64,000 bases of DNA from Acetivibrio sp964564015. Its GTDB lineage: Bacteria > Bacillota > Clostridia > Acetivibrionales > Acetivibrionaceae. The translations under genes were made by a program, and so were the position numbers. Where the stretch lies: positions 7,920 to 71,919 of the forward strand of contig CAZLZR010000021.1 in assembly GCA_964564015.1 (NCBI GenBank), given 5' to 3'. The notes below the pieces were generated by a model, which saw only the letters and a program-made list of their open reading frames with translations, was not told the origin of the DNA and ran no database searches. Within the stretch, counting starts at the first letter, position 1. The number at the start of each line of letters is the position of its first letter. Below are positions 1 through 8,723 of this stretch, one piece after another.

Positions 1-530
1 TTTTCATTCATTTCCTTTAATTGATTAGCACTCTCTTCCGCCGGATGTACACCTCCAGCTTTAGACAAATCAACATCTGTCATCGCTTTTTCAGCTTGCA
101 GAGCTTTTGCTTCTTCCTGCATCTTTTCCATCTGTGATATGGCTATAAAAGCTTTTCCCAGTATGGGATTAAGCTTATCAATCTGCGAATCGTCTATTTC
201 TTTCAAGACGTACACAGGTTCATTGGCAAGGGCAGGATATTTCTTAACGTAGGTATCATAATCCGCACTTGCCTTATCAATGAGTTCATAACTTCCGGAA
301 ACCTCCGCCCGGTCGTCTTCACTCATAAACATTGGAAGTTTTTCAAACCTGCTTGCCCTTATTGCTTCGGGAACAGCATTTTCAATACCTCCCTGTTGGA
401 TACCCGTATTAACTATTTTAGACATATAGTCCGGCAGTGAAAGATCTGCCATTGCCTGACCAAATAGAAATACTATAGCTATAAGTATTAATCCGGTATA
501 AGGCTTCAGATATTTAGCTAATTTATACAT
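1..530 (-). CDS. ABC exporter, membrane/ATPase fusion, N-terminal part only
   Basis: The reading frame starts at the ATG complementary to 528-530 and runs off the left edge, so about 176 N-terminal residues are visible. They begin MYKLAKYLKPYTGLILIAIV, a short cytoplasmic elbow helix followed by the first membrane segment of a type I ABC exporter (transmembrane plus ATPase on one chain). A long Gln/Glu/Lys-rich extracytoplasmic segment follows at roughly residues 45-170, as in the clostridial exporters that sit next to MarR genes. An AGGAG lies 10-11 nt before the ATG. It is 84 bp downstream of the MarR gene on the same strand, so the two are probably one operon and the pump is probably induced by the regulator's ligand. 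The ATPase domain is outside the window, so the substrate cannot be guessed. Confidence 0.8.
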   Translation of the reverse strand, partial: MYKLAKYLKPYTGLILIAIVFLFGQAMADLSLPDYMSKIVNTGIQQGGIENAVPEAIRASRFEKLPMFMSEDDRAEVSGSYELIDKASADYDTYVKKYPALANEPVYVLKEIDDSQIDKLNPILGKAFIAISQMEKMQEEAKALQAEKAMTDVDLSKAGGVHPAEESANQLKEMNE

Positions 531-614
531 TGAAAGATCTACTCCTATTCATAAAATTTAAATGCGACTAATAAAAAGTATTTTCATGTCGATTGATGTC
601 TTGAGGAATATATC

Positions 615-1052
615 CTAAACCGATTTTTCAATCAATTTTTTTAGTATTTCCAGACCATCGAATACACTCTTAACTTCCTCATCGGTTGCTTTATTCATTA
701 CAGCTCCCAATCTTTTTTCAATAATTTCAAATTTAATTTTTGCTTCGGCTCTATATTCTGAGGTTACATTAACCCGAACCACTCTCCTGTCTTCCTTGCT
801 TCGTAATCTTTCTACAATACCCTGTTTTTCCAATCTGTCAACAATTCCGGATACAGTGCTGTTGGATATCCCCATTCTATCGCTTAAATCACTGATTTTC
901 ATCGCTCCATAATGGGCTAAAATACCTACAAGCATTCCCTGTGGTCCGGTAAGATTCATTTCTCTGCACTGGTGATGAATATCTTGTTTAATTAGCAATA
1001 TAATATTTTTTAGCTGCGTAACCACAGCGATGCCTCTGCTGATATCCTCCAT
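615..1052 (-). CDS. MarR-family transcriptional regulator
   Basis: A 145-residue protein of typical MarR length. The winged helix lies around residues 45-105; the recognition part reads MGISNSTVSGIVDRLEKQG and the wing carries the family signature KEDRRVVRVNVT. Flanking helices at both ends would form the dimer interface. The start has an excellent site, AAAGGAGGGAATTC before ATG. It precedes the ABC exporter gene, a common arrangement in which the repressor autoregulates and is released by a small toxic compound. A palindrome at the promoter (1089-1108) fits autoregulation. Family assignment is firm; ligand unknown. Confidence 0.9.
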   Translation of the reverse strand: MEDISRGIAVVTQLKNIILLIKQDIHHQCREMNLTGPQGMLVGILAHYGAMKISDLSDRMGISNSTVSGIVDRLEKQGIVERLRSKEDRRVVRVNVTSEYRAEAKIKFEIIEKRLGAVMNKATDEEVKSVFDGLEILKKLIEKSV

Positions 1053-1088
1053 GAATTCCCTCCTTTCAAAATTTTGCTTCGTATAAAA

Positions 1089-1108
1089 ATATTTCGCATG
1101 CTAAATAT
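1089..1108. promoter_or_regulatory. Candidate MarR operator (20-bp palindrome)
   Basis: ATATTTCGCATGCTAAATAT is a near-perfect palindrome centred on GCATGC, with nine of ten pairs matching. Size and symmetry suit a MarR dimer, and it touches the -10 element of the marR promoter, where binding would block transcription. The link to this regulator is inference from position. Confidence 0.5.
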
Positions 1109-1136
1109 ATTACACTTATTATATTAGTTTAGTCAA
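1107..1136 (-). promoter_or_regulatory. Predicted sigma-A promoter of the marR-ABC operon
   Basis: On the minus strand TTGACT (complement of 1131-1136) is followed after 18 bp by TAATAT (complement of 1107-1112), leading into the marR gene. The palindromic operator overlaps the downstream edge of the -10 element. Confidence 0.5.
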
Positions 1137-1287
1137 GGATTATTCATAAAAAATATAGTAATTTCGTTACATTACGAATAAAAAACTATATTATCATTAT
1201 AGAAACAGCTACAAAGCTTATAAAAATCTCTATAAATTCAAAAAAGGCAGAAACTTTTTGCCTTGAGTTTTAAGAGTTGCTCTTAAT

Positions 1288-1464
1288 TTGTACAGGAATT
1301 ATCTTAAGAAAGCGAAAAAGAAAGGTCGAGAACTACACTTTGAAAAATTGCCGGAGCATTTCCACTTAAGCTATAATGAAAATAATACTTCTCTATGGTA
1401 CTTTGTAGAATATGGGAATGGTAAAAAAGGAGTAATGCACCTTGGCTTAGCACAAGGTGATTGA
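1288..1464 (+). pseudogene. Possible 3' remnant of an unknown gene
   Basis: A 58-codon open stretch ends in TGA at 1462. It reads like protein: a basic helix (YLKKAKKKGRELHFEKLPEH), then a Trp/Tyr-rich strand region ending GVMHLGLAQGD. It has no credible start: only a TTG at 1288 without a ribosome site, sitting just after a 7-bp hairpin (TTAAGAG/CTCTTAA, 1270-1286). I do not recognise the family. It may be a decayed gene tail or chance; the opposite strand is also open but looks less protein-like. Confidence 0.25.
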
Positions 1465-1485
1465 TAAATAATGTGTTTATATTCA

Positions 1486-1572
1486 TTGAAATATTACTTC
1501 CACCCTTTGACATTATGAAAGGCCAGGAAATCAGTAATGTCAAAAGCAGTAGTAGTAGAAGTAATATTTCAA
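1486..1572. repeat. Nested inverted repeats (large stem-loop)
   Basis: TTGAAATATTACTTC at 1486-1500 is matched perfectly by GAAGTAATATTTCAA at 1558-1572. Inside it TTTGACATTA (1506-1515) pairs with TAATGTCAAA (1535-1544). Together they can form one long interrupted hairpin of 87 nt. There is no T-run beside it, so it is not an ordinary terminator. Confidence 0.6.
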
Positions 1573-1617
1573 CCTAATTGGAATTAACCTTCTCACTTCA
1601 TATAATTACCTTAAATT

Positions 1618-2982
1618 CTACCGTTCATCTAGTTTCAAATATCCACGTCTTTTTGATACGCTCTTATACGCCGGCCTGATTATTTTTCCGGCATTTACGA
1701 TTTCTTCGATGCGGTGTGCGCTCCAACCTGCTATTCTTGAAATAGCAAAAATCGGTGTAAACATCTCGCTTGGAAGTCCAAGCATACTGTACACAAAACC
1801 GGAATAAAAATCAACATTTGCACTGACGCCTTTATACATTTTACGTACATCTGCTATAACCTTTGGTGCCAAATTCTCAACTTTTGAATAGAGATTAAAC
1901 TCTGCCTCAAGCCCTTTCTCCTTTGCAAGTTTTTCAGCATATTCTTTTAATATCACACACCTTGGATCTGATATGGAATAAACGGCGTGCCCGATACCAT
2001 ATATAAGTCCGGAGCGATCAAACGCTTCCTTCTTGAGTAGCTTCATCAGATACTCTTCAATCTCGTTGTCATTATTCCAATCTTTAAGAACATTCTTCAT
2101 ATCCTCGAACATTTGCACAACCTTTATATTTGCTCCTCCATGCCTTGGCCCCTTTAAAGATCCAAGTGCAGCTGCCATAACTGAGTAGGTGTCGGTTCCG
2201 GAAGATGTAACAACATGGGTTACAAAGGAGGAATTATTACCTCCACCATGTTCGGCATGCAGTACAAGTGCAATATCTAAAAGTGTTGCCTCCAACTTGG
2301 TGTATTTGCTGTCAGGTCTGAGCATGTGCAGTATATTCTCCGCAGTACTTAATCCGGGTTTGGGACTGTGGATAAACAAACTTTTGTTTCCATGATAATG
2401 TGAATATGCCTGATAGCCATAAACTGCAATAGCTGGAAAACATGCAATCAGCCTGAGGCACTGTTCCAACACATTTGTAATTGATGTATCATCCGCCCGG
2501 TCATCAAGGCTATAAAACGCCAGGACACCTCTTGCAAGTACATTCATCATATCCTTACTTGGCGACTTGAGTATCATATCCCTTACAAAATCGTCAGGAA
2601 GTTGCCTGTAATCAGAGATAAGCTGTTCAAAATCCTTTAACTGATTTTTGTCGGGAAGGTTCCCGAACAAAAGCAAGTAGCAGGTTTCTTCAAAGCCATG
2701 TCTGTCATCACTAATAAACCCTTCAACAATCTCATTAATATCTATACCTCTGTACATCAATCTTCCGGGAACAGGGATCATTTCATTTTCATCGATAATG
2801 TAGGAATGAACTTCACCGATTTCTGTCAATCCAACAAGCACACCTTTACCGTCAAGGTCACGAAGTCCACGTTTCACCTGATATTTAACAAACAATTCAG
2901 GATCAATCAAACTGCTTTTTTGTGCCAAACCACTCAATACCTCAATTTTGTCTTTGTGTTGTATAAACTTGGATTTTGCCAT
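1618..2982 (-). CDS. gltA: Citrate synthase (Si-type family)
   Basis: A 454-residue enzyme that condenses acetyl-CoA with oxaloacetate to citrate, here probably to supply 2-oxoglutarate for glutamate in an incomplete TCA cycle. Family landmarks are all present: RLMYRGIDINE near residue 75, the HAEHGGGNNSSF segment at 242-253, and the catalytic set His281 (GPRHGGAN), His332 (GIGHAVY) and Asp391 (VDFYSG). The start has a full site, AAGGAGGTAAGATAGT before ATG. It is somewhat longer at the N-terminus than E. coli GltA, as is usual in clostridial members. It appears monocistronic; no aconitase or isocitrate dehydrogenase gene lies beside it. Annotation as the ordinary Si enzyme rests on the fold; the unrelated Re enzyme is excluded. 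Confidence 0.93.
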   Translation of the reverse strand: MAKSKFIQHKDKIEVLSGLAQKSSLIDPELFVKYQVKRGLRDLDGKGVLVGLTEIGEVHSYIIDENEMIPVPGRLMYRGIDINEIVEGFISDDRHGFEETCYLLLFGNLPDKNQLKDFEQLISDYRQLPDDFVRDMILKSPSKDMMNVLARGVLAFYSLDDRADDTSITNVLEQCLRLIACFPAIAVYGYQAYSHYHGNKSLFIHSPKPGLSTAENILHMLRPDSKYTKLEATLLDIALVLHAEHGGGNNSSFVTHVVTSSGTDTYSVMAAALGSLKGPRHGGANIKVVQMFEDMKNVLKDWNNDNEIEEYLMKLLKKEAFDRSGLIYGIGHAVYSISDPRCVILKEYAEKLAKEKGLEAEFNLYSKVENLAPKVIADVRKMYKGVSANVDFYSGFVYSMLGLPSEMFTPIFAISRIAGWSAHRIEEIVNAGKIIRPAYKSVSKRRGYLKLDER

Positions 2983-3154
2983 ACTATCTTACCTCCTTGA
3001 TTGGAATATTGCCAATTATTCATCAAAACACAGTAAAATTATAGCCTAAAAAACTGAATAAAAAGATTAGAAAAAAATGTATCTAAACACACTTACATTT
3101 ATTTTACATAAATTACTAAGGTTAAGCAATAGATATATCAGCATTGGGAAATAT

Positions 3155-3424
3155 TCACTTCTTGATCAAATCAGGCTTTGTTGACTTTTCAAGTGTTTCA
3201 AGGTACGAGTATGCATAAGAGCTGTCTTCACCGCACATCTCAATACACGGCTTCAGACTTGAACATACAACCGGCCGATCAGGGCTTCCAAAAATTTTGC
3301 ACTTGTTATCTTCCGTCAATTGAATACACCTGACACCTGCCGGCTTTCCTTCAGGCATTCCCGGTATCGGTGATGAGATTGATATAATAATGCAGCACGC
3401 AGCACAACCTATTCTACATTCCAT
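3155..3424 (-). CDS. YkgJ-type cysteine cluster protein
   Basis: A small cytoplasmic protein of 89 residues with the arrangement CRIGCAACC near the N-terminus, then SSPIPGMPEGKPAGVRCIQL, CKIFG, RPVVCSSLKPC and EMCG. This is the YkgJ family, thought to bind a metal or Fe-S cluster; its reaction is unknown. A GTG six codons upstream (3442) is also in frame, but the ATG at 3424 is preferred: GAGAGGA lies just before it and the family starts directly at the first cysteine motif. It stands alone between gltA and the divergent SulP gene. Confidence 0.8.
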   Translation of the reverse strand: MECRIGCAACCIIISISSPIPGMPEGKPAGVRCIQLTEDNKCKIFGSPDRPVVCSSLKPCIEMCGEDSSYAYSYLETLEKSTKPDLIKK

Positions 3425-3801
3425 CACGTTAAATCCTCTCACGTTTTTTAAACCATATTTTTACTATCTTGCTTTACAATCCCTTTGATACAGTATATCA
3501 CTTCTCGTAACAATATTTCTATTAATTATCACCATTATTTACATATTGTTTGTTTTTACTTAAGTATGTGTTTGTATCATTTGCCGGATAGGCATTTGCA
3601 AATTTCAACAAGAAGTGACCTTTCAATATTAAAGTAAAATCTAATTTACTAAAGAATTTGGCATTAATAAAGACGCAAATACCAGACATTGTCCTTACTG
3701 GTTCTATCACAAAGTATTTGAACTTTTTTGAATATTGTCTTTATTGAACAATAATTTTAAAATAATCAGGTATGCATGTTTTAGAATGGAGTGAAAAGAG
3801 A
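3425..3801. other. Intergenic region, no gene seen
   Basis: This AT-rich stretch separates the leftward YkgJ gene from the rightward SulP gene and must hold both promoters. A short leftward open frame inside it lacks a ribosome binding site and protein-like composition. I found no convincing operator or RNA structure. Confidence 0.4.
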
Positions 3802-5448
3802 ATGATAAATGAATACATAAGTGACCTGAAGCAGGAGTTCAAAGGATACAACGCCCAAAAGCTCAAGCAGGATCTCCTCGCAGGTCTGACAGTTACTGCA
3901 GTTGCTCTGCCCCTTGCTCTTGCCTTTGGTGTAGGATGTGGTGCAACAGCAGCGGCAGGTCTTATAACCGCAATTATCTCAGGTCTGATAATTGCCTCGC
4001 TTTCGGGAGCATCCTTCCAAGTCTCAGGTCCTACAGGTGCAATGACAGCAATCCTTATTCTCCTATTTCAAAAATATGGTCTCAAAGGAGTATGGCTGGC
4101 TGGCGCAATGTCCGGTCTAATACTTGTAATTGCCGGTCTTTTAAAGTTTGGTAAGATTGTGTCTTACATACCATCACCCGTAGTTACCGGATTTACCTCC
4201 GGAATAGCCCTGATTATTGCCATAGGTCAAATAGACAACTTTTTCGGCATAAAGTCAGCGGAAGCAGAATCCACAGCTATAAAATTTCTACACTATTTTC
4301 AGACAGGAATAAACCCTAATTGGTATGCCGTGCTTCTTGGTGGCATAGTAATTGCTACAATGCTTTTATGGCCAAAGAAATGGAATACTATAGTTCCCTC
4401 TTCTCTTGTGGGTCTTATAATAGCTCTTGTAGTAAATCTAATATTTAAATTCCCTGTTGCAGTTATTGGTGAAATACCAAAAACCCTTCTTCCCGAGAGC
4501 AGATTGAATCTTTTTTCTATTAATTTTACAGAACTTAAGGGAATGATAATACCAGCATTTAGTATCGCAGCATTAGGAATGATTGAAAGTCTTCTTTGCG
4601 GTGAAGTAGGCAGCAAGATGAAGGGTGAAAAACTCAATGCAAACCGTGAGCTCGTTGCTCAGGGAATAGGAAACATCATAATACCGTTTTTTGGTGGAGT
4701 ACCGGCAACAGCAGCCATTGCAAGATCAAGTGTAGCTATAAAATCAGGCAGCCAGACAAGGCTTGTAAGTATTTTTCATGCAATCGGACTTTTAATATCC
4801 ATGTTTGTTCTTGGGTCTGTCATGTCTCAAATACCACTTGCAGCTCTTGCCGGAGTTCTGATGGTAACTGCCTGGCGTATGAATGAATGGGAAAACATCA
4901 AGTATATATTCTCAAAACGTTTCACAAGTGCAATATTAAAATACATTATTACAATGCTTGCAACTATTGTTTTTGACCTTACACAGGCTATCTTAATCGG
5001 AGTAGTGTTTGCCAGCTTCATGTTTTTGGTCAGAATTTCTAATATGGGAATCAGTATTCATGAAGTTGATGAAAAAAGATTTAGCGAAAAAAATGGTTTA
5101 TCTATTACAAAACCTTTAAAAGATGTACGTGTAGTTTATTTCACAGGCCCAATCTTTTTCGCTACTGTAAAGCAATTGAATGCACAGCTTGCTGATATCC
5201 AAAAAACCAGCGTGTTAATTTTATCCATGCGTGGAGTTCCGCTTATTGATACTTCGGGTGTACAAGCTCTAGATGAACTTTATCACCATTTGAAACAAAA
5301 AAATTGCCAGTTAATGCTTTGTGGTCTTCAACCAAAGGTAAAGGAAATGTTAAAGAAGAGCAATCTTGCAGAAAACATTGGCGAAGAGATGGTTTTCTGG
5401 AGTGCAGATCAGGCAATTATTGCCGCTCAGGATATGATTGTAGCATAA
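3802..5448 (+). CDS. SulP-family anion transporter with STAS domain
   Basis: An integral membrane protein of 548 residues. The N-terminal two thirds hold about 10-14 hydrophobic segments, starting with the SulP signature around LTVTAVALPLALAFGVG and the conserved GLITAIISGLI and GPTGAM segments. The C-terminal 120 residues form a STAS domain (VLILSMRGVPLIDTSGVQAL). Family members move sulfate, bicarbonate or other anions with cation symport or exchange; substrate cannot be read from sequence. The ATG at 3802 is chosen over the one at 3772: GGAG lies 11 nt before it and MINEYISDLKQEFKGY is the usual SulP beginning. It looks monocistronic and is followed by a structured region and the PurF-like gene. 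Confidence 0.88.
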   Translation: MINEYISDLKQEFKGYNAQKLKQDLLAGLTVTAVALPLALAFGVGCGATAAAGLITAIISGLIIASLSGASFQVSGPTGAMTAILILLFQKYGLKGVWLAGAMSGLILVIAGLLKFGKIVSYIPSPVVTGFTSGIALIIAIGQIDNFFGIKSAEAESTAIKFLHYFQTGINPNWYAVLLGGIVIATMLLWPKKWNTIVPSSLVGLIIALVVNLIFKFPVAVIGEIPKTLLPESRLNLFSINFTELKGMIIPAFSIAALGMIESLLCGEVGSKMKGEKLNANRELVAQGIGNIIIPFFGGVPATAAIARSSVAIKSGSQTRLVSIFHAIGLLISMFVLGSVMSQIPLAALAGVLMVTAWRMNEWENIKYIFSKRFTSAILKYIITMLATIVFDLTQAILIGVVFASFMFLVRISNMGISIHEVDEKRFSEKNGLSITKPLKDVRVVYFTGPIFFATVKQLNAQLADIQKTSVLILSMRGVPLIDTSGVQALDELYHHLKQKNCQLMLCGLQPKVKEMLKKSNLAENIGEEMVFWSADQAIIAAQDMIVA

Positions 5449-5511
5449 GATTTTCAAATAGTACTTTAAACTATCGTCATGTTCATTTATAATGATTAGG
5501 ATGGTGTTTAA

Positions 5512-5566
5512 TAATAACTAGCGCCTCTGTTTCCCAATATACGGAAACTTGAAGAGGCGGTTATTA
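5512..5566 (+). repeat. Long interrupted hairpin between sulP and the PurF-like gene
   Basis: TAATAAC, CGCCTCT and GTTTCC (5512-5534) pair in order with GGAAAC, AGAGGCG and GTTATTA (5543-5566), leaving an 8-nt loop and small bulges (TTGA on one side). About 20 base pairs can form. The sequence after it (TGTTCAAGC) is not a T-run, so simple termination is unlikely. It lies in the presumed 5' leader of the next gene. Confidence 0.6.
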
Positions 5567-5615
5567 TGTTCAAGCATATATACGCAAATTAATTAAAAAC
5601 AGGGGTGATTTGTTC

Positions 5616-7016
5616 GTGGGGGGACTTTTTGGGGTTGTGTCAAAAAATGATTGTGTAACGGATCTATTTTTCGGTACCGATTACCATTCACATTTGGGGA
5701 CAAGCCGTGGAGGCTTGACTGTCTGGAATGGAACCGGATTTACAAGATCTATTCATAATATAGAAAACACTCAATTCAGAACCAAGTTTGAGAGTGAGCT
5801 TCCCGGTATGTCAGGTAATCTGGGAGTTGGGTGTATCAGTGATAATGAGGCACAGCCATTATCAATATACTCACATCATGGTAATTATGCAATTACAACA
5901 GTCGGTCGGGTTAATAATGTCCAGGAACTGGCAAAAAAGGTGTTTGAAAAGCATTACCTTCACTTTTCAGAAATGAGTAAGGGTGAAATTAACCCTACAG
6001 AGATTGTGGCAGCCTTGATAGACCAGGAAAATACTATCAAGGAAGGTATCCGGAAATCACAGGAAGCTATTGACGGTTCATGCTCAATGCTTATACTCAC
6101 TTCCAAGGGTATTTATGCAGCTAGAGATCTTTACGGAAGAACACCATTAATAGTAGGTGAAAAAGAGGGTTCTTTCTGCGTAGCGTCTGAGTCATGCGCT
6201 TTTCCTAATTTAGGTTACAAAACAAAATTTGAACTTGGTCCAGGGGAAATTGTATTCTTAACGCCGGAGGGCATTGAGAAACTAACACCTCCCGGAAACA
6301 AAATGAGGGTTTGCTCATTTTTATGGGTATACTACGGCTATCCGTCTTCTTCCTATGAAGGAATGAATGTTGAAATTATGCGTTATCGTAACGGTGCTGC
6401 TCTTGCCCGAAATGATAACGTTGATGTTGACCTTGTTGCAGGGGTTCCTGATTCAGGAGTAGCACACGCCATCGGTTATTCCAATGAATCCAGGATTCCG
6501 TTTGGAAGACCTTTTATCAAATATACACCCACTTGGGCAAGAAGTTTTATGCCACAGGATCAGGAAATCCGTAACCTTGTTGCCAGGATGAAACTTATTC
6601 CTATTCCTGAACTGGTACAGGAAAAACGCGTACTGTTCTGTGATGATTCAATTGTACGCGGTACACAGCTTCGTGAAACAGCTGAATTGTTATACAACTG
6701 TAACGCAAAAGAAGTACATATGCGTTCGGCTTGTCCTCCACTTCTCTACGGCTGTAAATACCTGAACTTCTCAAGATCCCGTTCTGAGATGGATCTGGCA
6801 ACCCGTCAGGCTATCGTGGAATTGGAAGGCTCTCAACCAGCTATAATAGATGAATACTGTGACTCATCTACCGAAAAGCACAGCTGTATGGTAGACTGCA
6901 TCCGTAAGCGTTTAAACCTCACAACATTAAAATACCAGACACTGGAAGATATGATCACCGCAATAGGGTTACCGGAAGATAAAGTTTGCACTTATTGTTG
7001 GAGTGGAAGGGAATAA
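5616..7016 (+). CDS. PurF-like amidophosphoribosyltransferase paralogue lacking Cys1
   Basis: A 466-residue protein with the layout of glutamine PRPP amidotransferase: an N-terminal Ntn-hydrolase-type domain (GTDYHSHLGTSRGG near residue 20, later YGRTPL), and a phosphoribosyltransferase domain with the PRPP-binding motif VLFCDDSIVRGTQLRET near residue 340. Cysteines near the C-terminus, including the final CTYCWSG, resemble those that bind the [4Fe-4S] cluster in the B. subtilis type enzyme. Oddly the mature N-terminus reads VGGLFGVV where true PurF has the nucleophile in CGVFGI, so glutaminase activity is not expected. The GTG at 5616 is preferred over a TTG at 5610 because AGGGGTG sits at the right distance. 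No other purine gene is adjacent. It is either an ammonia-dependent enzyme or a paralogue with another role. Confidence 0.8.
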   Translation: MGGLFGVVSKNDCVTDLFFGTDYHSHLGTSRGGLTVWNGTGFTRSIHNIENTQFRTKFESELPGMSGNLGVGCISDNEAQPLSIYSHHGNYAITTVGRVNNVQELAKKVFEKHYLHFSEMSKGEINPTEIVAALIDQENTIKEGIRKSQEAIDGSCSMLILTSKGIYAARDLYGRTPLIVGEKEGSFCVASESCAFPNLGYKTKFELGPGEIVFLTPEGIEKLTPPGNKMRVCSFLWVYYGYPSSSYEGMNVEIMRYRNGAALARNDNVDVDLVAGVPDSGVAHAIGYSNESRIPFGRPFIKYTPTWARSFMPQDQEIRNLVARMKLIPIPELVQEKRVLFCDDSIVRGTQLRETAELLYNCNAKEVHMRSACPPLLYGCKYLNFSRSRSEMDLATRQAIVELEGSQPAIIDEYCDSSTEKHSCMVDCIRKRLNLTTLKYQTLEDMITAIGLPEDKVCTYCWSGRE

Positions 7017-7042
7017 TTATTAATTGGTATTTCCTAAATACA

Positions 7043-7080
7043 GAAGAGACAAGGTTTTATTATCTTGTCTCTTCTTATTA
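7043..7080 (+). terminator. Terminator after the PurF-like gene
   Basis: A perfect 11-bp stem, GAAGAGACAAG / CTTGTCTCTTC, with a 10-nt loop and a T-rich tail, begins 27 nt after the stop codon. Confidence 0.8.
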
Positions 7081-7201
7081 ACCCTTTTTATAGTCCATAA
7101 AGGCCACTTAGGGAAACTGAAATATTCCTTCCAGTATTTTTCTTAAAGGCTTATATTTGAAGCTAACAACCACATAGAAAAAGCTTATGTAATATTTCAT
7201 C

Positions 7202-7408
7202 TTAGTATATGTGGAAGTTTACTACTTTATTATCCTTAACCAAATTCTCATATATTTTTGCTATTTTTTTACTAACCTCAAGAATAATAATACTCTCCAA
7301 AATAGTTAGAACACTTGCATATCCAATAAATAAATCATCCTGAAAAAGAGCAATAATTTCTCCATCCGATAGCTTTCTAAAGTCTGATTTAGGAACACAT
7401 ATCAACAT
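7202..7408 (-). CDS. Small hypothetical protein (68 residues)
   Basis: I do not recognise the family. The start has a strong site (AAAGGAGGAGTTTGT before ATG), which is the main support. The sequence opens MLICVPKSDFRKLSDGEII, has a central hydrophobic stretch (YASVLTILESIIILEV) that could be a buried helix, and ends with a charged tail. It lies 118 bp downstream of cheB on the same strand and could be part of that transcript. Confidence 0.55.
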   Translation of the reverse strand: MLICVPKSDFRKLSDGEIIALFQDDLFIGYASVLTILESIIILEVSKKIAKIYENLVKDNKVVNFHIY

Positions 7409-7526
7409 ACAAACTCCTCCTTTTGTTTTACTTTAAATAGAGGTACATTTATCCTACTAATATTATTCCCTAAAAAGCTTGGAAAATAACTTCTTGCATA
7501 AGTTAAAATAATTAGGGTTACCCAAT

Positions 7527-8723
7527 TCAACTTCCATGCTCAATGATGTATTGAATTCTCTCTGCCATATCCTCAACATCAAGCTCCTCATCAGAAAGTC
7601 CCGCCTCGAAAACACACCTTGGCATTCCGTATATTACACAGTTTTTTTCACTTTGTGTGATGCAATAACAAAAGCATTTTTCTTTCAATTCCCTCACACC
7701 TTCAAGACCATCACATCCCATCCCTGTTAGTATTAAAGCTAATATCCTTGCTCCTTGATATTCCTGTGCTACTGACTTAAAAAGTACATCTGCTGCCGGC
7801 CTGACTCCATTTACATATTCTGATTTTGACAATACAACTTTTTTCAAAGCCCCATCTGTTATTACCATCATATGCATACCACCAGGTGCTACAATACCAT
7901 GACCTGGTTTAATAATATCCCCTTCTTGTGCTTCCTCAAAAAATATATTTGTCTTTTTATCAAGAGATTTAGCTAACACGTTTGTGAATTTAGGTGGCAT
8001 ATGCTGTACTATAAGTAAAGGTACACTGATATTTTCGCTAAAGCTGACAAACAGCTTTTCAAGTGCACTCGGCCCACCGGTTGATGAAGCTACCAATAAC
8101 AGATCTACTCCAGTTAACCGCTTACTCAAGTCTTTTGAGTTTAAATCATTTTTTATTTTAGTATCCAATTCTTTTCTGTAGTTTAGTTTAAAGCTTCTAC
8201 CACGACCCGTTTCCCGCTTTGAAAATGCATTGTCCAAAACAAAATCTTTCAATGCGGTATCCTTTGAAACATCATACTTTGATACTTTATCCTTTGGTAC
8301 AACATGATTACTACTTCTTTTCATATTTATCTTCTGAAACATAAGTAACAGATTACTCTTTAAAATATCAATATTTCTGCTAAACTTATCTTCCAAAGGT
8401 TTTATAACGAAATCCTCTACAGCGTTTATAGAAAATTCCGATGTAATTTTTATTTTTTCGCTTCCCGAGGCACTTACCATAATAACTGAAAGTTCAGGCC
8501 AATTGGCTTTTATTCTTTTAAGAGTTTCCCACCCATCTATCTCAGGCATGTTGACATCTAAAAGCACAACGTCATATTTCCCATGTTGTAGTCTTTCCAA
8601 AGCCAGATAACCACTGGATGCACTATGTTTAACCTCAGCAATGTTAGTAGCTGCTACTGCTTCGGATATTATTCTTCTATAAATTACAGAGTCATCAACT
8701 ACTAAAACTTTTAGTTTTTCCAC
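7527..8723 (-). CDS. cheB: CheB, chemotaxis response regulator / protein-glutamate methylesterase
   Basis: A 398-residue cytoplasmic enzyme that removes methyl groups from, or deamidates, chemoreceptor glutamates for adaptation. Residues 1-125 are a receiver domain with acidic residues D10-D11 and phosphoacceptor D56 (VVLLDVNMP). Residues 205-395 are the methylesterase domain with the catalytic set Ser214 (ASSTGGP), His241 (QHMPPKF) and Asp338 (GMGCDG). The linker (about 130-205) is long and Lys/Ser/Asp-rich with loose repeats such as KVSKYDVSKDTALKD. No cheA, cheW or cheR is adjacent, so it is an orphan copy; the chemoreceptor at 20.2-22.4 kb is the nearest possible substrate. Confidence 0.93.
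   Translation of the reverse strand: MEKLKVLVVDDSVIYRRIISEAVAATNIAEVKHSASSGYLALERLQHGKYDVVLLDVNMPEIDGWETLKRIKANWPELSVIMVSASGSEKIKITSEFSINAVEDFVIKPLEDKFSRNIDILKSNLLLMFQKINMKRSSNHVVPKDKVSKYDVSKDTALKDFVLDNAFSKRETGRGRSFKLNYRKELDTKIKNDLNSKDLSKRLTGVDLLLVASSTGGPSALEKLFVSFSENISVPLLIVQHMPPKFTNVLAKSLDKKTNIFFEEAQEGDIIKPGHGIVAPGGMHMMVITDGALKKVVLSKSEYVNGVRPAADVLFKSVAQEYQGARILALILTGMGCDGLEGVRELKEKCFCYCITQSEKNCVIYGMPRCVFEAGLSDEELDVEDMAERIQYIIEHGS

Noticed and set aside
1304..1543. Leftward 79-codon open frame between marR and gltA
   Set aside because: No ribosome site, it runs through the nested inverted repeats, and the opposite strand reads more like protein.
3522..3710. Leftward 62-codon open frame upstream of sulP
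   Set aside because: No ribosome site, random-looking composition, lies in a region needed for promoters.
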